DNA from: Pseudomonas sp. SCB32 | Lineage (GTDB): Bacteria; Pseudomonadota; Gammaproteobacteria; Pseudomonadales; Pseudomonadaceae | Length of the DNA: 64,000 nucleotides | NCBI RefSeq assembly: GCF_009189165.1 | Contig: NZ_CP045118.1 | Span: 2,976,001-3,040,000, forward strand | Direction: 5' to 3' | Shown here: positions 53,741 to 63,043 of the stretch, in pieces | Position numbering within the stretch: the stretch's first letter is position 1 | Layout: the number at the start of each line of letters is the position of its first letter | Notes under the pieces: model-generated | Databases searched by the model: none | Seen by the model: only the letters and a program-made list of their open reading frames with translations | Told to the model about the DNA's origin: nothing | Program-made: the position numbers and the translations under genes

Positions 53741-54067
53741 GATTTCAGAATTATCACGGAACTTTTGAGGCAGTTTCCTACTTCGCATGCAGCTCGCATG
53801 CCTTATCTTGGCGTTGCAAGTCCATGGAATAGGGCATGCATTGAGATGGAGAAGCTAACCCTCTTACATTGTCCCGTAACCGATGTAAGAGGGTTTTTTC
53901 ACGATCAGCGCCTTACGAGTCGGGTCTAGTGGCTGTGGACGTCGTTCTGATGCTGTAGCCCGCATGATTCCGGGACTCATAGGGCATTTATCTGCTGCCT
54001 GGTAATACGCAGGTCCCGTATCCTTGGATGACCGTGCGTCACCCGAATTAACGGACATGGAAGCCGA
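53741..54067. other. Intergenic region before the OmpA-fusion gene
   Basis: No gene. It holds the third copy of the repeat-family terminator (53868-53899) and its leader. Confidence 0.5.
53868..53899 (+). terminator. Intrinsic terminator, repeat family copy C
   Basis: ACCCTCTTACAT pairs with ATGTAAGAGGGT and runs into TTTTTTC. The upstream sequence CCATGGAATAGGG...TTGAGATGGAGAAGC parallels CCACGGACTTAGGG...TTGAGATGGGGAGCC at copy B. Confidence 0.9.
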
Positions 54068-55228
54068 ATGACGACATTGTTCGAGGAGCGCTTGAGCCTA
54101 GGCAGTAATCTCGATGAGTGCCCCGAGTTCGATGCGCTAGGTATGGAACTGGCCAAGCTGAACCACCCAGCACGCCCAGACGTGGACTGGCCATGCGTGG
54201 AGCGTTTGTGCTTGACGCTGTTCCGCGAGCACGGTGTGGAGTTGCAGTCGGCCGCCGCGTTCGCGTTGGCCCGCGCCCAATTGCATGGCCTGGAAGGTAT
54301 GGACGATGGTTTGTGCCTGCTCAATCGACTGTTGATACAAGACGGGGATCGGTTGTGGCCTCCGGCTCTGCCGGCGAGACTGGAAATTCTCACCTGGTTA
54401 TTCGCTCAATGGCAGCCGCTTTTGCGCCGGCAGGAACTCACCTTCGCGCACGAACCGATACTCCGCAGCCTGGATGGTGGGATGAGACGGCTCAGCGAAT
54501 GGCTGGAGGGGCAGGCCGGGGCTCCCCTGATGACTCTTCAGGCCCTGCGCAAGCAGCTACAGAGTTCGATTCAGCGTGTAACCTCCCTAACTGAGCGCCA
54601 GGTAGCAGCACCAGGCGGGAGAGTGACGTCCAATGCCCGGAAGGCCGTGAGCGCCCCGCCGCATTCGCTGCCATCCGTGGTGGTGCTCAAGTTGGACTCT
54701 GCTGATAGCGTACCGCCAGAAGTCAGGAGAAGAGCATTCAGGCCGTGGCTATTGATGATGGTGGTTGTAGCCATGGTGACTGCTTTGTTCTGGGGGATGG
54801 AGCGTCTCGGCGGTTTGTCATCGACGCTGAAACCGTCTGCAGAGCTGGAGCCAACAGTTGCCGATCCCGTACAGTTGGACAATCTGCTGTTGTTTGCCCC
54901 AGGTAGCGCAGAGCTCAAATCGAGTTCCACCAAAGTGCTAATCAACGGCCTGATCAATATCAAGGCACAGCCTGGCTGGATGATCGTCATCACCGGACAC
55001 AGCGATTCTTCTGGAAGCTCGGAGCGAAACCTCGAACTTTCGCGCGCTCGCGCAGAAGCGGTGAAGGGTTGGATGCAGCAGATGGGGGATATCCCAGATG
55101 ACTGTTTCATCGTCCAAGGCAGAGGGGCCGGCGAGCCCATCGCTGATAACGACACCGAGAGCGGGCGTAGGGCTAACCGTCGCGTTCATATCCAACTGAT
55201 GCCTTTTGCAGGCGCTTGTACACCCTAG
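54068..55228 (+). CDS. ImpA-N (VasL-like), TM and OmpA fusion protein of the T6SS
   Basis: A 386-aa protein. Residues 10-130 form an ImpA-N-type region (CPEFDALGMELAKLNHPARP, AAFALARAQLHGLEGMDDGL, PPALPARLEILTWLFAQW). A single TM segment lies at about 228-246 (WLLMMVVVAMVTALFWGM), and an OmpA domain at 265-382 (LLFAPGSAELKSSSTKVL, VITGHSDSSGSSERNLELSR, GRRANRRVHIQLMP). It could connect sheath assembly (the TssA-like part) with the cell wall. The OmpA domain is clearly a paralogue of that at 27327. Start by ATG at 54068 with weak GGAAGC upstream. Confidence 0.85.
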   Translation: MTTLFEERLSLGSNLDECPEFDALGMELAKLNHPARPDVDWPCVERLCLTLFREHGVELQSAAAFALARAQLHGLEGMDDGLCLLNRLLIQDGDRLWPPALPARLEILTWLFAQWQPLLRRQELTFAHEPILRSLDGGMRRLSEWLEGQAGAPLMTLQALRKQLQSSIQRVTSLTERQVAAPGGRVTSNARKAVSAPPHSLPSVVVLKLDSADSVPPEVRRRAFRPWLLMMVVVAMVTALFWGMERLGGLSSTLKPSAELEPTVADPVQLDNLLLFAPGSAELKSSSTKVLINGLINIKAQPGWMIVITGHSDSSGSSERNLELSRARAEAVKGWMQQMGDIPDDCFIVQGRGAGEPIADNDTESGRRANRRVHIQLMPFAGACTP

Positions 55229-55518
55229 ACCTTATCGAAATCCCCAGGTTGAATCAGCTTCGCAGATGATTGGGAGCTGACGTCATTGGCGGAAACTAAT
55301 TTCCGGCGCCTCACCGGTATCCAGCATAGGGCAAGCGGAGGGGTGAAGTGAGCCTGATGTCAGCCCCATACTATCTCCCATAAAGTCAATTATTTGCACG
55401 GAGTCCGTTAATGCTCAGCTGTCCGCAAGCTGGATGCGCTGAGTCTGACTGAGAAGCTGAGTAATGAAACGGCCACTCCTGAGACTGTGAGAACTATTGA
55501 GCTGCTTCATGGACAGGC

Positions 55519-56082
55519 TTACCCGCGGAAGCGGCGTGCCGTGGTATAACTACGCTGCCAGTAGCTGTTGTCCATTGAGTCGATGCGCACGGCTTTGCCC
55601 CGCCTCGGGGCATGGATGAATCGGCTGTTGCCGACGTACAAACCGACATGGCTTATCCGTCCTTCACCGTTACTATTGAAAAACACGGCATCACCTGGTC
55701 GTAGTTCGTCACGGCTGACCTCTTTATGCCGCTGGGCAAGCATTGAGGCGGTGGTCCTAGGCAGTTCGTGGTTCACAATACTGCGATACAGGTAAACAAG
55801 CAGGCCGCTGCAGTCAAAGCCTTTGTCCGAGCTATCGCCTCCCCAACGGTAAGGTGTACCAATCAACTCGTGTGCACGGCTGACGATGCGCTGCGTATCG
55901 ATAGGATGCAGTGCATCCTTCGACGGGCGACGCTTCACAGAGCTCGACAGGCCATCATCAGTCGTCAATGCGGCAGGCTTGTATTTGCGCCATGACGGCA
56001 CGCCGAGATCGTCGGCAAATGCGGTGCCGGCTGTGCTTATGGCACAGAGCCAGAGTAAAGGAATCCATCGGACAGGACGCAT
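55519..56082 (-). CDS. Secreted NlpC/P60-family peptidoglycan hydrolase
   Basis: A 187-aa protein with a signal peptide (IPLLWLCAISTAGTAFA) and an NlpC/P60 (C40) domain: LIGTPYRWGGDSSDKGFDCS contains the catalytic Cys, RISHVGLYVG the His, and SRFIHAPRRG the third polar residue. Such enzymes cut peptide stems of peptidoglycan in the periplasm. It points toward the T6SS locus but is on the opposite strand. It could be a housekeeping hydrolase or one used by the T6SS to cross the wall; the sequence cannot tell. Confidence 0.9.
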   Translation of the reverse strand: MRPVRWIPLLWLCAISTAGTAFADDLGVPSWRKYKPAALTTDDGLSSSVKRRPSKDALHPIDTQRIVSRAHELIGTPYRWGGDSSDKGFDCSGLLVYLYRSIVNHELPRTTASMLAQRHKEVSRDELRPGDAVFFNSNGEGRISHVGLYVGNSRFIHAPRRGKAVRIDSMDNSYWQRSYTTARRFRG

Positions 56083-56440
56083 GTTGATGTACCTAGGGGC
56101 AAGCCGTTAAAGCGGAGGCATCCTAAGGTTGTCCGTAAGCAATGGGTGTAAGGAAAGTGCCGCAGGCGTGTAGGAAAATTCCATGCTAGATGAGCGGTCG
56201 ACGAGCCAAGGCAGGCCAAGAATGGACTGGGGAAACAGGGAAGGGGCGTATGTAGTGCTGCGGATTGCCGGCCGGGTCTGGGAGTCAGACGGTACAACTA
56301 AACTGTGCTCCTGTCGAAGCAGCTCTGCTCCAAATCTTGTAGCGTAAGCCCTGCCGCTTAACAGCCGTGTGTAGTTATTGCTCGGTAGACTTAAGCTCCC
56401 ATAGAGTCAAATCGCATCCCACTCAACTTGAATAGAAATC
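56083..56440. other. Intergenic region
   Basis: About 360 bases upstream of the hydrolase, with no gene or distinct repeat recognised. Confidence 0.4.
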
Positions 56441-56750
56441 TCATGTCGACTTCAAGGTGTTCGATGGACGCTCTGTGAATGCTCTGCGGTAGTCCATTGC
56501 GAAATTACCGAGATTGCTGAACCTAGATTGTGAGGCGACTGCCTCCACGGTTATGCCGGGCAAGGCGTGTAACAGCATCTGGCGCGCATGGCGAAGGCGT
56601 ACCTGCTTAACGAAGCCCATCGGAGAGCAACCGCAGCTTCTCCTGAATGATTAGAACAAACTGCGAACACTGACATTTGGAGGTCGTGTGCAAGGGCGCC
56701 GACACCGAGCTGGAGAACGCGTCTTAGGTGATGGCCACGAAGGATGCCAA
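56441..56750 (-). pseudogene. Remnant of an AraC-family regulator C-terminus
   Basis: On the minus strand one frame gives GALAHDLQMSVFAVCS, the start of an AraC double helix-turn-helix, and after a frame change another gives MGFVKQVRLRHARQMLLHAL, then AVASQSRFSNLGNFAMDYRR and AFTERPSNT to the TGA at 56441. This is the ordinary AraC C-terminal pattern. The frameshift near 56640 and absence of an N-terminal domain show that it is a decayed gene. It lies just downstream of an intact AraC gene of another subfamily. Confidence 0.7.
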
Positions 56751-56937
56751 ACCTATAATTAGATGGCCGAGCATGGGCCCTGGCCAAGTCGATTCTGGCG
56801 CTGCAGTGCAAGCAATAAGTCGGATGGTCGGATGGCACCTGGCCCTTTCCAGCCAGGTGCCCTGTTTCAAGTCCCTCTCCGCCACCAGGTCCGCCCGAAC
56901 TGGTTAACTCCTGATGGGCCGGTCTGCTCTCGTCGAT

Positions 56938-58074
56938 CTACTCAACCCCTTGCGATGCGTTTCTCCACTGCTGCGGCGATGACCCGGTCCAGGTTCTGAA
57001 CGCGCGGGAGAATGCATTCGGGTCCTGGTACTGCAGTGACTGGGCAATCAGAGACACGGGCAGGTTCGTATTAGTCAGGAGTTGGAAGGCGAGGCTCTGC
57101 CGTGAGGCGGTGACCAGTTGCTGAAGATGAGTTCCTTCGGCCTCCAGGCGTCGATGCAGCGTCCGTATGTGCAAGCCGACCCGGTTGGCGATCTGTTCGG
57201 ACCGGGCCTTGCCCGCTAGTAACAGGGTGGGAAGCTGATGGCTGATCCGGTCCGAGATAGTCAGGCCATCGGCGGCTGCAAAGGCGCCGAGCAGCGACTG
57301 GTGCAGCCGCGGATCCGCAGTTCCGAGCCGTTGCCCCAGCTGTTGGTTGATGATCACAAATCCCGACACGTTTGCGTTGAACCGCACGGGGCAGCGGAAG
57401 GCTCGCGGATAGGCCGCGGAGTCGGATGGCTTGCGATAGGCCAGCTGCACCCTTACGGGCGTCCAGGTGGGGCTGAGCAGTTCCCGCATGATCTGCAGGC
57501 CGATCATCACTGCCGTATCGATGAGCGGTTTGGGGGCTGCCAGATCGTGGCGGTGAATCACATAGCCGAACAGGCTGAATTGCTCTGAGAGGGGGAGCAG
57601 CATCAGTGCTGAACCCCGATCATGCAATTGCGCGTGCATGACAAGGTCGTGTAAGGCATCGCCGACCGTGGCGGCCGAGTGCATGAGCTGGGCCACGGGG
57701 CCCAGGTAGTCGAGGCTGACGCGTCGGCCTACCAGCATTCCCAGATGGGGACATTGCGTATGTCCCATGGCGATCGAGAAGAGGCGGGCGGTTTCGACGT
57801 AGTCTAGGCGCTGTTCCTGGTCGTTGAGGAATCTGCTCAGGTCGATATCCGCGGCAGCGAATACGCGATGCGGATTGCCGCCCAGCGAGGCGATGACCTG
57901 CGGAAGTGCCTTCACGGGCCCCGTGCTGACCTCGTTGGGATTGCAACCTGGCAAGGCGAAATCAAGGACACCCTGGCCTGAGCGCTCACGCGGGACGACG
58001 ACCTCCGCCGCGTCGTGATCGGCGGCGACGCTCTCATGGAGTACCGTTGGAGAGTCGGCAGTAGCGGGACGCAC
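56938..58074 (-). CDS. AraC-family transcriptional regulator (arabinose-binding-like N-terminal domain)
   Basis: A 378-aa regulator. The N-terminal part (FSIAMGHTQCPHLGMLVGRR, YLGPVAQLMHSAATVGDALH, RCPVRFNANVSGFVIINQQL) matches the ligand-binding type found in OruR/ArgR-like AraC proteins. The C-terminal DNA-binding region is LHIRTLHRRLEAEGTHLQQL and SVSLIAQSLQYQDPNAFSRAF-like, ending RTWTGSSPQQWR. It is divergent from the DUF1254 gene, with about 340 bases between, so it likely controls that gene. Confidence 0.92.
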   Translation of the reverse strand: MRPATADSPTVLHESVAADHDAAEVVVPRERSGQGVLDFALPGCNPNEVSTGPVKALPQVIASLGGNPHRVFAAADIDLSRFLNDQEQRLDYVETARLFSIAMGHTQCPHLGMLVGRRVSLDYLGPVAQLMHSAATVGDALHDLVMHAQLHDRGSALMLLPLSEQFSLFGYVIHRHDLAAPKPLIDTAVMIGLQIMRELLSPTWTPVRVQLAYRKPSDSAAYPRAFRCPVRFNANVSGFVIINQQLGQRLGTADPRLHQSLLGAFAAADGLTISDRISHQLPTLLLAGKARSEQIANRVGLHIRTLHRRLEAEGTHLQQLVTASRQSLAFQLLTNTNLPVSLIAQSLQYQDPNAFSRAFRTWTGSSPQQWRNASQGVE

Positions 58075-58410
58075 GGAGTGCCTCTGTCTGCTCTTGTTCG
58101 TATGGACCGGGATGTTACACCCACGGGGGCCGCGTGGGTGTCCGAAATTGCAAGATGCATTTCCGGCGGCTGCAGTAGAGTCGGCCCATCTTTTTATCCA
58201 GCGCGGCTCCCGTAGCCAATTGACCTAGGTCCGTTTTTCAGGCGTCCATAGCTTGCCGATCAGCAGAAAGCGAGTGCTTCGGGGCGGTGATTCTGGCAAC
58301 GATGGCTAACCTCTCTGCGGTGGCACTTCGCCTGCCGCAACGGTGACGCTGCCCGAGCTGCGAAGGATCACGATGCATACAGGTCAATCTCATAGCCAAG
58401 GAGAATGCAT
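58075..58410. promoter_or_regulatory. Divergent intergenic region, likely AraC target
   Basis: 336 bases between the AraC gene and the DUF1254/DUF1214 gene. Nothing is clearly recognisable by eye apart from AAGGAG at 58398-58403. The promoter of the secreted protein and the operator of the AraC protein are expected here. Confidence 0.4.
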
Positions 58411-59820
58411 ATGAGAGTCATGTCAACGGCCATGCTGGCTTCCGCCATCAGCCTCAGCCAGGTTGGCTACTCGTCGGCCAGCGATCAGGAAGAGCTACTG
58501 CAGATCGCCAAAGACGCCTATGTCTATGGTTACTCGCTGATCACCACCGAGGTCACGCGAGTGCAGATGTCCAACGTGGACAAGGTGAGCAACATGCACG
58601 CGCCCATGGGGCAGTTTGCCAATGTGAAGCGCTATCCACCGGCAGATTATCGCGGTGTGTCTGCACCTAACGCCGATACCCTGTATTCGGCTGCCTGGGT
58701 GGACCTGAGTGAACCGCAGGTCTTCAGCCAGCCCAATATGGGCAAGCGCTATTACCTGATGCCGATGTACAACCTTTGGATGGACATCTTCGATTCCCCC
58801 GGCGCGCGCACCACCGGCGATGCCGCGGCGAATTACCTGCTGACCGGGCCGGGTTGGGAAGGCAAGGTGCCAGAGGGCATGACGCAGATAAATTCGGCTA
58901 CGCGCAAGATGTTGATTCTTGGCCGGACCTACGCCAATGGCACCGATCAGGATTACGCAGCGGTAAATGACTTGCAGGGGCAGCTCAAGCTCACCCCGCT
59001 CTCGGCCTGGGGTAAGCCTTATACGCCCAAGGCGCCCGCCGTGGACCCGAACCCGGGCTTCAGTATGACCGACAAGCCGCAGGAAGTGATCCTGGCCATG
59101 GGCACCGAGGGCTACTTCAACAAGCTTGCCGACCTGATGTGCAAGGACGCGCCACCGGCCGCTGCGGACGCGCCCATGCTGGCCCGCATGGCCAAGCTTG
59201 GTATCGAGCCTTGCAAGCCGTTCAAGCTCACCAATCTGGACCCGGCCCTGCAGGCCAAGCTGGCTGATCTGCCGCAGGTCGCCCTGAAGGAAATCGGTGC
59301 GAACCAATCCACGCTGGGTCGTCAAGTCAAAGGCTGGACCTTCACCTCGGGCCTTGGCGTGTACGGTACCGACTACATGAAGCGCGCCGTGGTTGCAGCC
59401 TTTGGCTGGCCAGCGAACCTGGAAAAGGACGCGGTTTATCCTTACACCCTGGTCGACAGCACCGGCCAGAAGCTCGAGGGCCAGAACAAATACACGCTGA
59501 CCTTCGCCAAGGGCCAGACGCCTCCGGCGAACGGCTTCTGGTCCATCACCATGTACCAGATCGACCAGGGCTGGTGGTTCGTGCCGAACCCGCTGAACAA
59601 GTTCACCGTCAGCGCCCGCAACAATCTGCACTACAACGCCGACGGCTCGCTGACCCTGTACTTCCAGCACGAGTCTCCCGGCAAGGACAAGGAAGCCAAC
59701 TGGCTGCCTGCGCCCAAGGGTGAGTTCATCCCGATGATGCGGATGTACTGGCCGAAGGAAAGTGGCCTCTCCATCCTGGATGGCACCTGGACTCCGCCGC
59801 AGATCTACAAGGTGGAGTAG
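58411..59820 (+). CDS. Secreted DUF1254/DUF1214 protein
   Basis: A 469-aa protein with a short signal peptide (MRVMSTAMLASAISLSQVGY). The DUF1254 part covers about residues 35-180 (KDAYVYGYSLITTEVTRVQM, PNADTLYSAAWVDLS, RYYLMPMYNLWMDIF), and the DUF1214 part the C-terminal third (GFWSITMYQIDQGWWF, PLNKFTVSARNNLHYNADGS, LPAPKGEFIPMMRMYWPKES). These proteins are periplasmic and of unknown chemistry, often near catabolic or stress genes. ATG at 58411 was chosen because AAGGAG is seven bases upstream; the ATG at 58405 is too close to it. Confidence 0.9.
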   Translation: MRVMSTAMLASAISLSQVGYSSASDQEELLQIAKDAYVYGYSLITTEVTRVQMSNVDKVSNMHAPMGQFANVKRYPPADYRGVSAPNADTLYSAAWVDLSEPQVFSQPNMGKRYYLMPMYNLWMDIFDSPGARTTGDAAANYLLTGPGWEGKVPEGMTQINSATRKMLILGRTYANGTDQDYAAVNDLQGQLKLTPLSAWGKPYTPKAPAVDPNPGFSMTDKPQEVILAMGTEGYFNKLADLMCKDAPPAAADAPMLARMAKLGIEPCKPFKLTNLDPALQAKLADLPQVALKEIGANQSTLGRQVKGWTFTSGLGVYGTDYMKRAVVAAFGWPANLEKDAVYPYTLVDSTGQKLEGQNKYTLTFAKGQTPPANGFWSITMYQIDQGWWFVPNPLNKFTVSARNNLHYNADGSLTLYFQHESPGKDKEANWLPAPKGEFIPMMRMYWPKESGLSILDGTWTPPQIYKVE

Positions 59821-60083
59821 TGCCCCGAAGCAGGCCCCGCTGCGCATGCAGTGGGGCCTGTGCAATACCCCGGATCGCAAGGTCGCAGGTCCTTGCGATT
59901 CTCTTCTTGCTCCCATCCGCTGCTCGCCCATCCAAAGTTTGCCGCGCCATTGGCTATCCTCCTGGTGACCTGCGAGAAGGCTGTCTGCCGTCAGCGATGA
60001 CGGCTTGGCCGAGCGTCATTGCCTGGAGCAAAGCTGAAAGGCACAGAAGCATCTGCCTGTCCGAGGCACTACAAGTGGAAAGA

Positions 60084-62735
60084 ATGAAGCCTGAACTGGT
60101 ACTCAAGACGACGCCGCCGAGGAGTCACAAGGCGGCCTACCGACGTGAGCGCTTGAGCCTGGAGATGGATGAGCTGGCCTTACGCACGGCCATCTCGGTT
60201 CACGCGCCAGCGGGCTTTGGCAAAACCTGGTTGCTGTCCCAGTGGCGGCGGGAACTCCTCTCGCGCGGCGCGGTGGTCGCCTGGCTGACCGTGGATGCCC
60301 GTGACGACGGCCTGAACTTCGTCCAGGGGCTGTGCGCGGCGATGGTGGTGGCCAGCGGTCGGCCGGCTTTCGCCGGTTCGTCCAGCCAGTTTATGAACCG
60401 TTCCGATGCCTTGGCGGAGCTGACGGAATGGCTGGCGGAGGTGGCGGACCTAGGGGGCGACGTGGCGCTCATGCTCGACGAGGTCGACGTGCTGCCGGAC
60501 TCCACCGTTCGCGTGGCCCTGACCTACCTGCTGCGCAACGCACCGGCGAATCTGCGCGTGCTGATGGCTTCGCGCCGGCGGCTCAACCTGCAGACCTCCG
60601 AGCTGCAAGCGCGGGGGATTTTCCTTGGCCTGGGCCTTGAGCATCTGCGTTTCCGTGTCGATGAAACGATCGCGGTGCTTGGCAACCGTTTCGGCGAAGG
60701 TCTCGACATCGATCTTAAGGTGGTTCTGCACGAGCTCACAGAGGGCTGGCCACTCGGGTTGCAACTGGCGATTGCCGCTATCGAAAGGAGCGCTGCGCCG
60801 GACCTCGCAATCCAGGATCTCAAGGCTTGCACCGGCGACATCCAGCGCTACTTCGTCGACAGTCTGGTCGCGACGTTGCAGCCGGAGCAGGTCGACTTTC
60901 TCACGTGCATCGCCTTGCCGGAAAACCTGCACCCCGACCTGTGTGTCGCCTTGATCGACGACCCGCGTGCCGGGAAGTGGATGGCCGATTTGTGCGCCAG
61001 CATGCCGATCTTCTCCGAGGGCCTGGGTAGCGACTGGGTGCGTATCCATCCGCTGGCGCGCGAGTTCCTCCAGCAACGGATTGCCAGGTTGCCTCAGCCG
61101 TGGCGCTTCGAGTTGCACGAACGGGCAGCATCATGGCTGGAGTCGCGCGGTTTTTTCGAAGAGGCTGCGCGTCATTACCTGTGTGCCGAGCAACCTGCGC
61201 AGGCCTACGGCATGATCGAGCAATGCCTGTATGAAATCATGCTGCGCGGGCAGTTTGGCCGGGTGATCGAATGGGTGGGAGAGCTGCCCGCCGAGGAGGT
61301 GGAGTCACGTCCTCGCATGTGCCTGGCTGCGGCGTGGGCACTGGCGATGAGCGATCGCTCGGGGGAGGCCAGGCGACTGGTGGCCAGGCTCCAGGCCGAT
61401 CCTTCAATCGACGAGGCGGCCATGTGCGAGGCGGCGGCCATCGTGTCTGCCGCGGCGTATTTTTCCGATCATCCCGACGAGTCCCAAGCCATCATCAACC
61501 GCTGGGCTGCGTCCCCACCCAAGGATGCCGTCAAGGTGCAGGCCATCGTGGCCAACAGCAAGGCTCGCCTGGCCCTGTTCCGCGGCCAGCCTGAAATTGC
61601 TCGTCGTATCTGTCGCAAGGCGCCTCGTTACAGCTGGACCGAGGGGCTGGATGCCATTCAGGGGTTTGCCGAGTGGGTAATCGGTGTCACTTATCACTGG
61701 GAGGGCCGGATGCTGCCGGCACTGGAATCGTTGCGCAATTCCTTGCATCGCGCCGAGCAGGACATCGGTCGTCGCAGCTCGGTGGCGACCCTTCTGGCCT
61801 GTCCATTGGCGGCGGTACTGCTGGAGCGCAATGAGCTCAGCGAAGCGGCCACGGTGTTGGCCAACAGGCTGGATGTGGTCGAGTGCCTGGCCAGCCCTGA
61901 TGCCATCGTTTACGGCTTCGTCACGGCGGCGCGCCTGGCCGGACTGCAGGGGCAGGCGCACCGGAGCAACGATCTGCTGGAGGCGCTCCATGCCCTCGGC
62001 GAGGAGCGAAACATTCCTCGCTTCTGCATCGTTTCCCTTGGCGAGCAGATTCGCCTGCACGCGCTGCAGGGCAGGGTGGATACCTGCCAGACACTGTGGC
62101 GACGGGTCGAGGCGGTGACTCCCCCGTGCGTCGATGATCCCGACAGTCTGCTGGGGCCGGAGTTGCGTCTGCAGGTGGGGCTCGCACGCGCCTATCTGTT
62201 GCTGGCGAAACTGGACTGGTCCGAGCTGCAGGTATGCGCAGAGGATCTTCATGAACTCGCGAGCCGGATGCAGCGTGGCCGTGAGCGGGTTCAGGCGTTG
62301 TTGTTCAAGGCTCTGGCGCTGCGCGAGACGGAGGGCGATGGTCTGGCCAGCCTGCAGGAGGCGCACAGTCTGGCGCAGGAATTCGGAATGTGCCGCATCC
62401 TGGCCGACACCCACCCGCTACTGGCTCGCTGGCATCTGTCCGTGGAGAGTTCCGGAGCTGCGGCTGCCGCGCCCAAGGGCCTAGTGACGGAGCCCGCGGC
62501 TCGTGCGCCCGTGGCCAAAGTGGCACCCAGCAGGCTGCTGACACCCAAGGAGCAGGAGATCCTGCAACTGCTGGCCCGCAACCTCACCAACAAGCAGATC
62601 GCGCTTGCCCTCAACGTCGGTGAGGAGACGGTCAAATGGCATCTGAAGAATCTCTTCGGCAAGTTCCAGGCGGGCACACGCCGGCATGTGGTGGACCGTG
62701 CCTACATGCTTGGCATCCTGGAGCTGGAACACTAA
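60084..62735 (+). CDS. MalT-like LuxR-family ATP-dependent regulator
   Basis: An 883-aa regulator of the LAL/MalT group. Walker A is HAPAGFGKTWLLSQW (about residues 41-55) and Walker B VALMLDEVDVLPD. A long TPR-like helical middle follows (MIEQCLYEIMLRGQFGRVIE, ALAMSDRSGEARRLVARLQA). The C-terminal LuxR helix-turn-helix is LTPKEQEILQLLARNLTNKQ plus GEETVKWHLKNLFGKF. ATG at 60084 was chosen; the frame is open up to 59820 but upstream residues have no domain. Such proteins bind an inducer and ATP, then oligomerise and activate promoters. Likely targets are the flanking DUF1254 gene or the thiolase gene, by inference only. Confidence 0.9.
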   Translation: MKPELVLKTTPPRSHKAAYRRERLSLEMDELALRTAISVHAPAGFGKTWLLSQWRRELLSRGAVVAWLTVDARDDGLNFVQGLCAAMVVASGRPAFAGSSSQFMNRSDALAELTEWLAEVADLGGDVALMLDEVDVLPDSTVRVALTYLLRNAPANLRVLMASRRRLNLQTSELQARGIFLGLGLEHLRFRVDETIAVLGNRFGEGLDIDLKVVLHELTEGWPLGLQLAIAAIERSAAPDLAIQDLKACTGDIQRYFVDSLVATLQPEQVDFLTCIALPENLHPDLCVALIDDPRAGKWMADLCASMPIFSEGLGSDWVRIHPLAREFLQQRIARLPQPWRFELHERAASWLESRGFFEEAARHYLCAEQPAQAYGMIEQCLYEIMLRGQFGRVIEWVGELPAEEVESRPRMCLAAAWALAMSDRSGEARRLVARLQADPSIDEAAMCEAAAIVSAAAYFSDHPDESQAIINRWAASPPKDAVKVQAIVANSKARLALFRGQPEIARRICRKAPRYSWTEGLDAIQGFAEWVIGVTYHWEGRMLPALESLRNSLHRAEQDIGRRSSVATLLACPLAAVLLERNELSEAATVLANRLDVVECLASPDAIVYGFVTAARLAGLQGQAHRSNDLLEALHALGEERNIPRFCIVSLGEQIRLHALQGRVDTCQTLWRRVEAVTPPCVDDPDSLLGPELRLQVGLARAYLLLAKLDWSELQVCAEDLHELASRMQRGRERVQALLFKALALRETEGDGLASLQEAHSLAQEFGMCRILADTHPLLARWHLSVESSGAAAAAPKGLVTEPAARAPVAKVAPSRLLTPKEQEILQLLARNLTNKQIALALNVGEETVKWHLKNLFGKFQAGTRRHVVDRAYMLGILELEH

Positions 62736-63043
62736 CCGTGTCTCAATCTCGCTCCGTGAACCCCTGAGCAGCAAGCCAGTCCTTGGCTGTTTCGCAGGCT
62801 CGCAGGAGCCTGCTCCCAATCCCAAATCCCACCCGCAGGCCCGTTGCCTCTGCGCCGTGACTCACTGACTTTCAGCGATCCGCCAGCGCACGCCCATTGG
62901 GGCGAGTGTGCCTTTCTCAGCCCATCCGCAGGTGCCCCCCCAGGCGTTGGGGGGGGAATCCTCGCCTTCCGAGAATACTTTCCCTCAACAGATTTCGAAC
63001 CTGACGGGAGCCTCCCCGCGGGTCGTTGACTAGGAAAGCAAGC
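62736..63043. other. Intergenic region with a REP-like palindrome
   Basis: 308 bases without a gene. CGCAGGCTCGCAGGAGCCTGC near 62791-62811 is a short palindromic sequence of the kind frequent in Pseudomonas intergenic DNA. A run of eight Gs lies near 62949. Confidence 0.45.

Noticed and set aside
58495..59931. 478-codon minus-strand frame under the DUF1254 gene
   Set aside because: Antisense shadow; the plus-strand gene has a signal peptide, ribosome site and two recognised domains.
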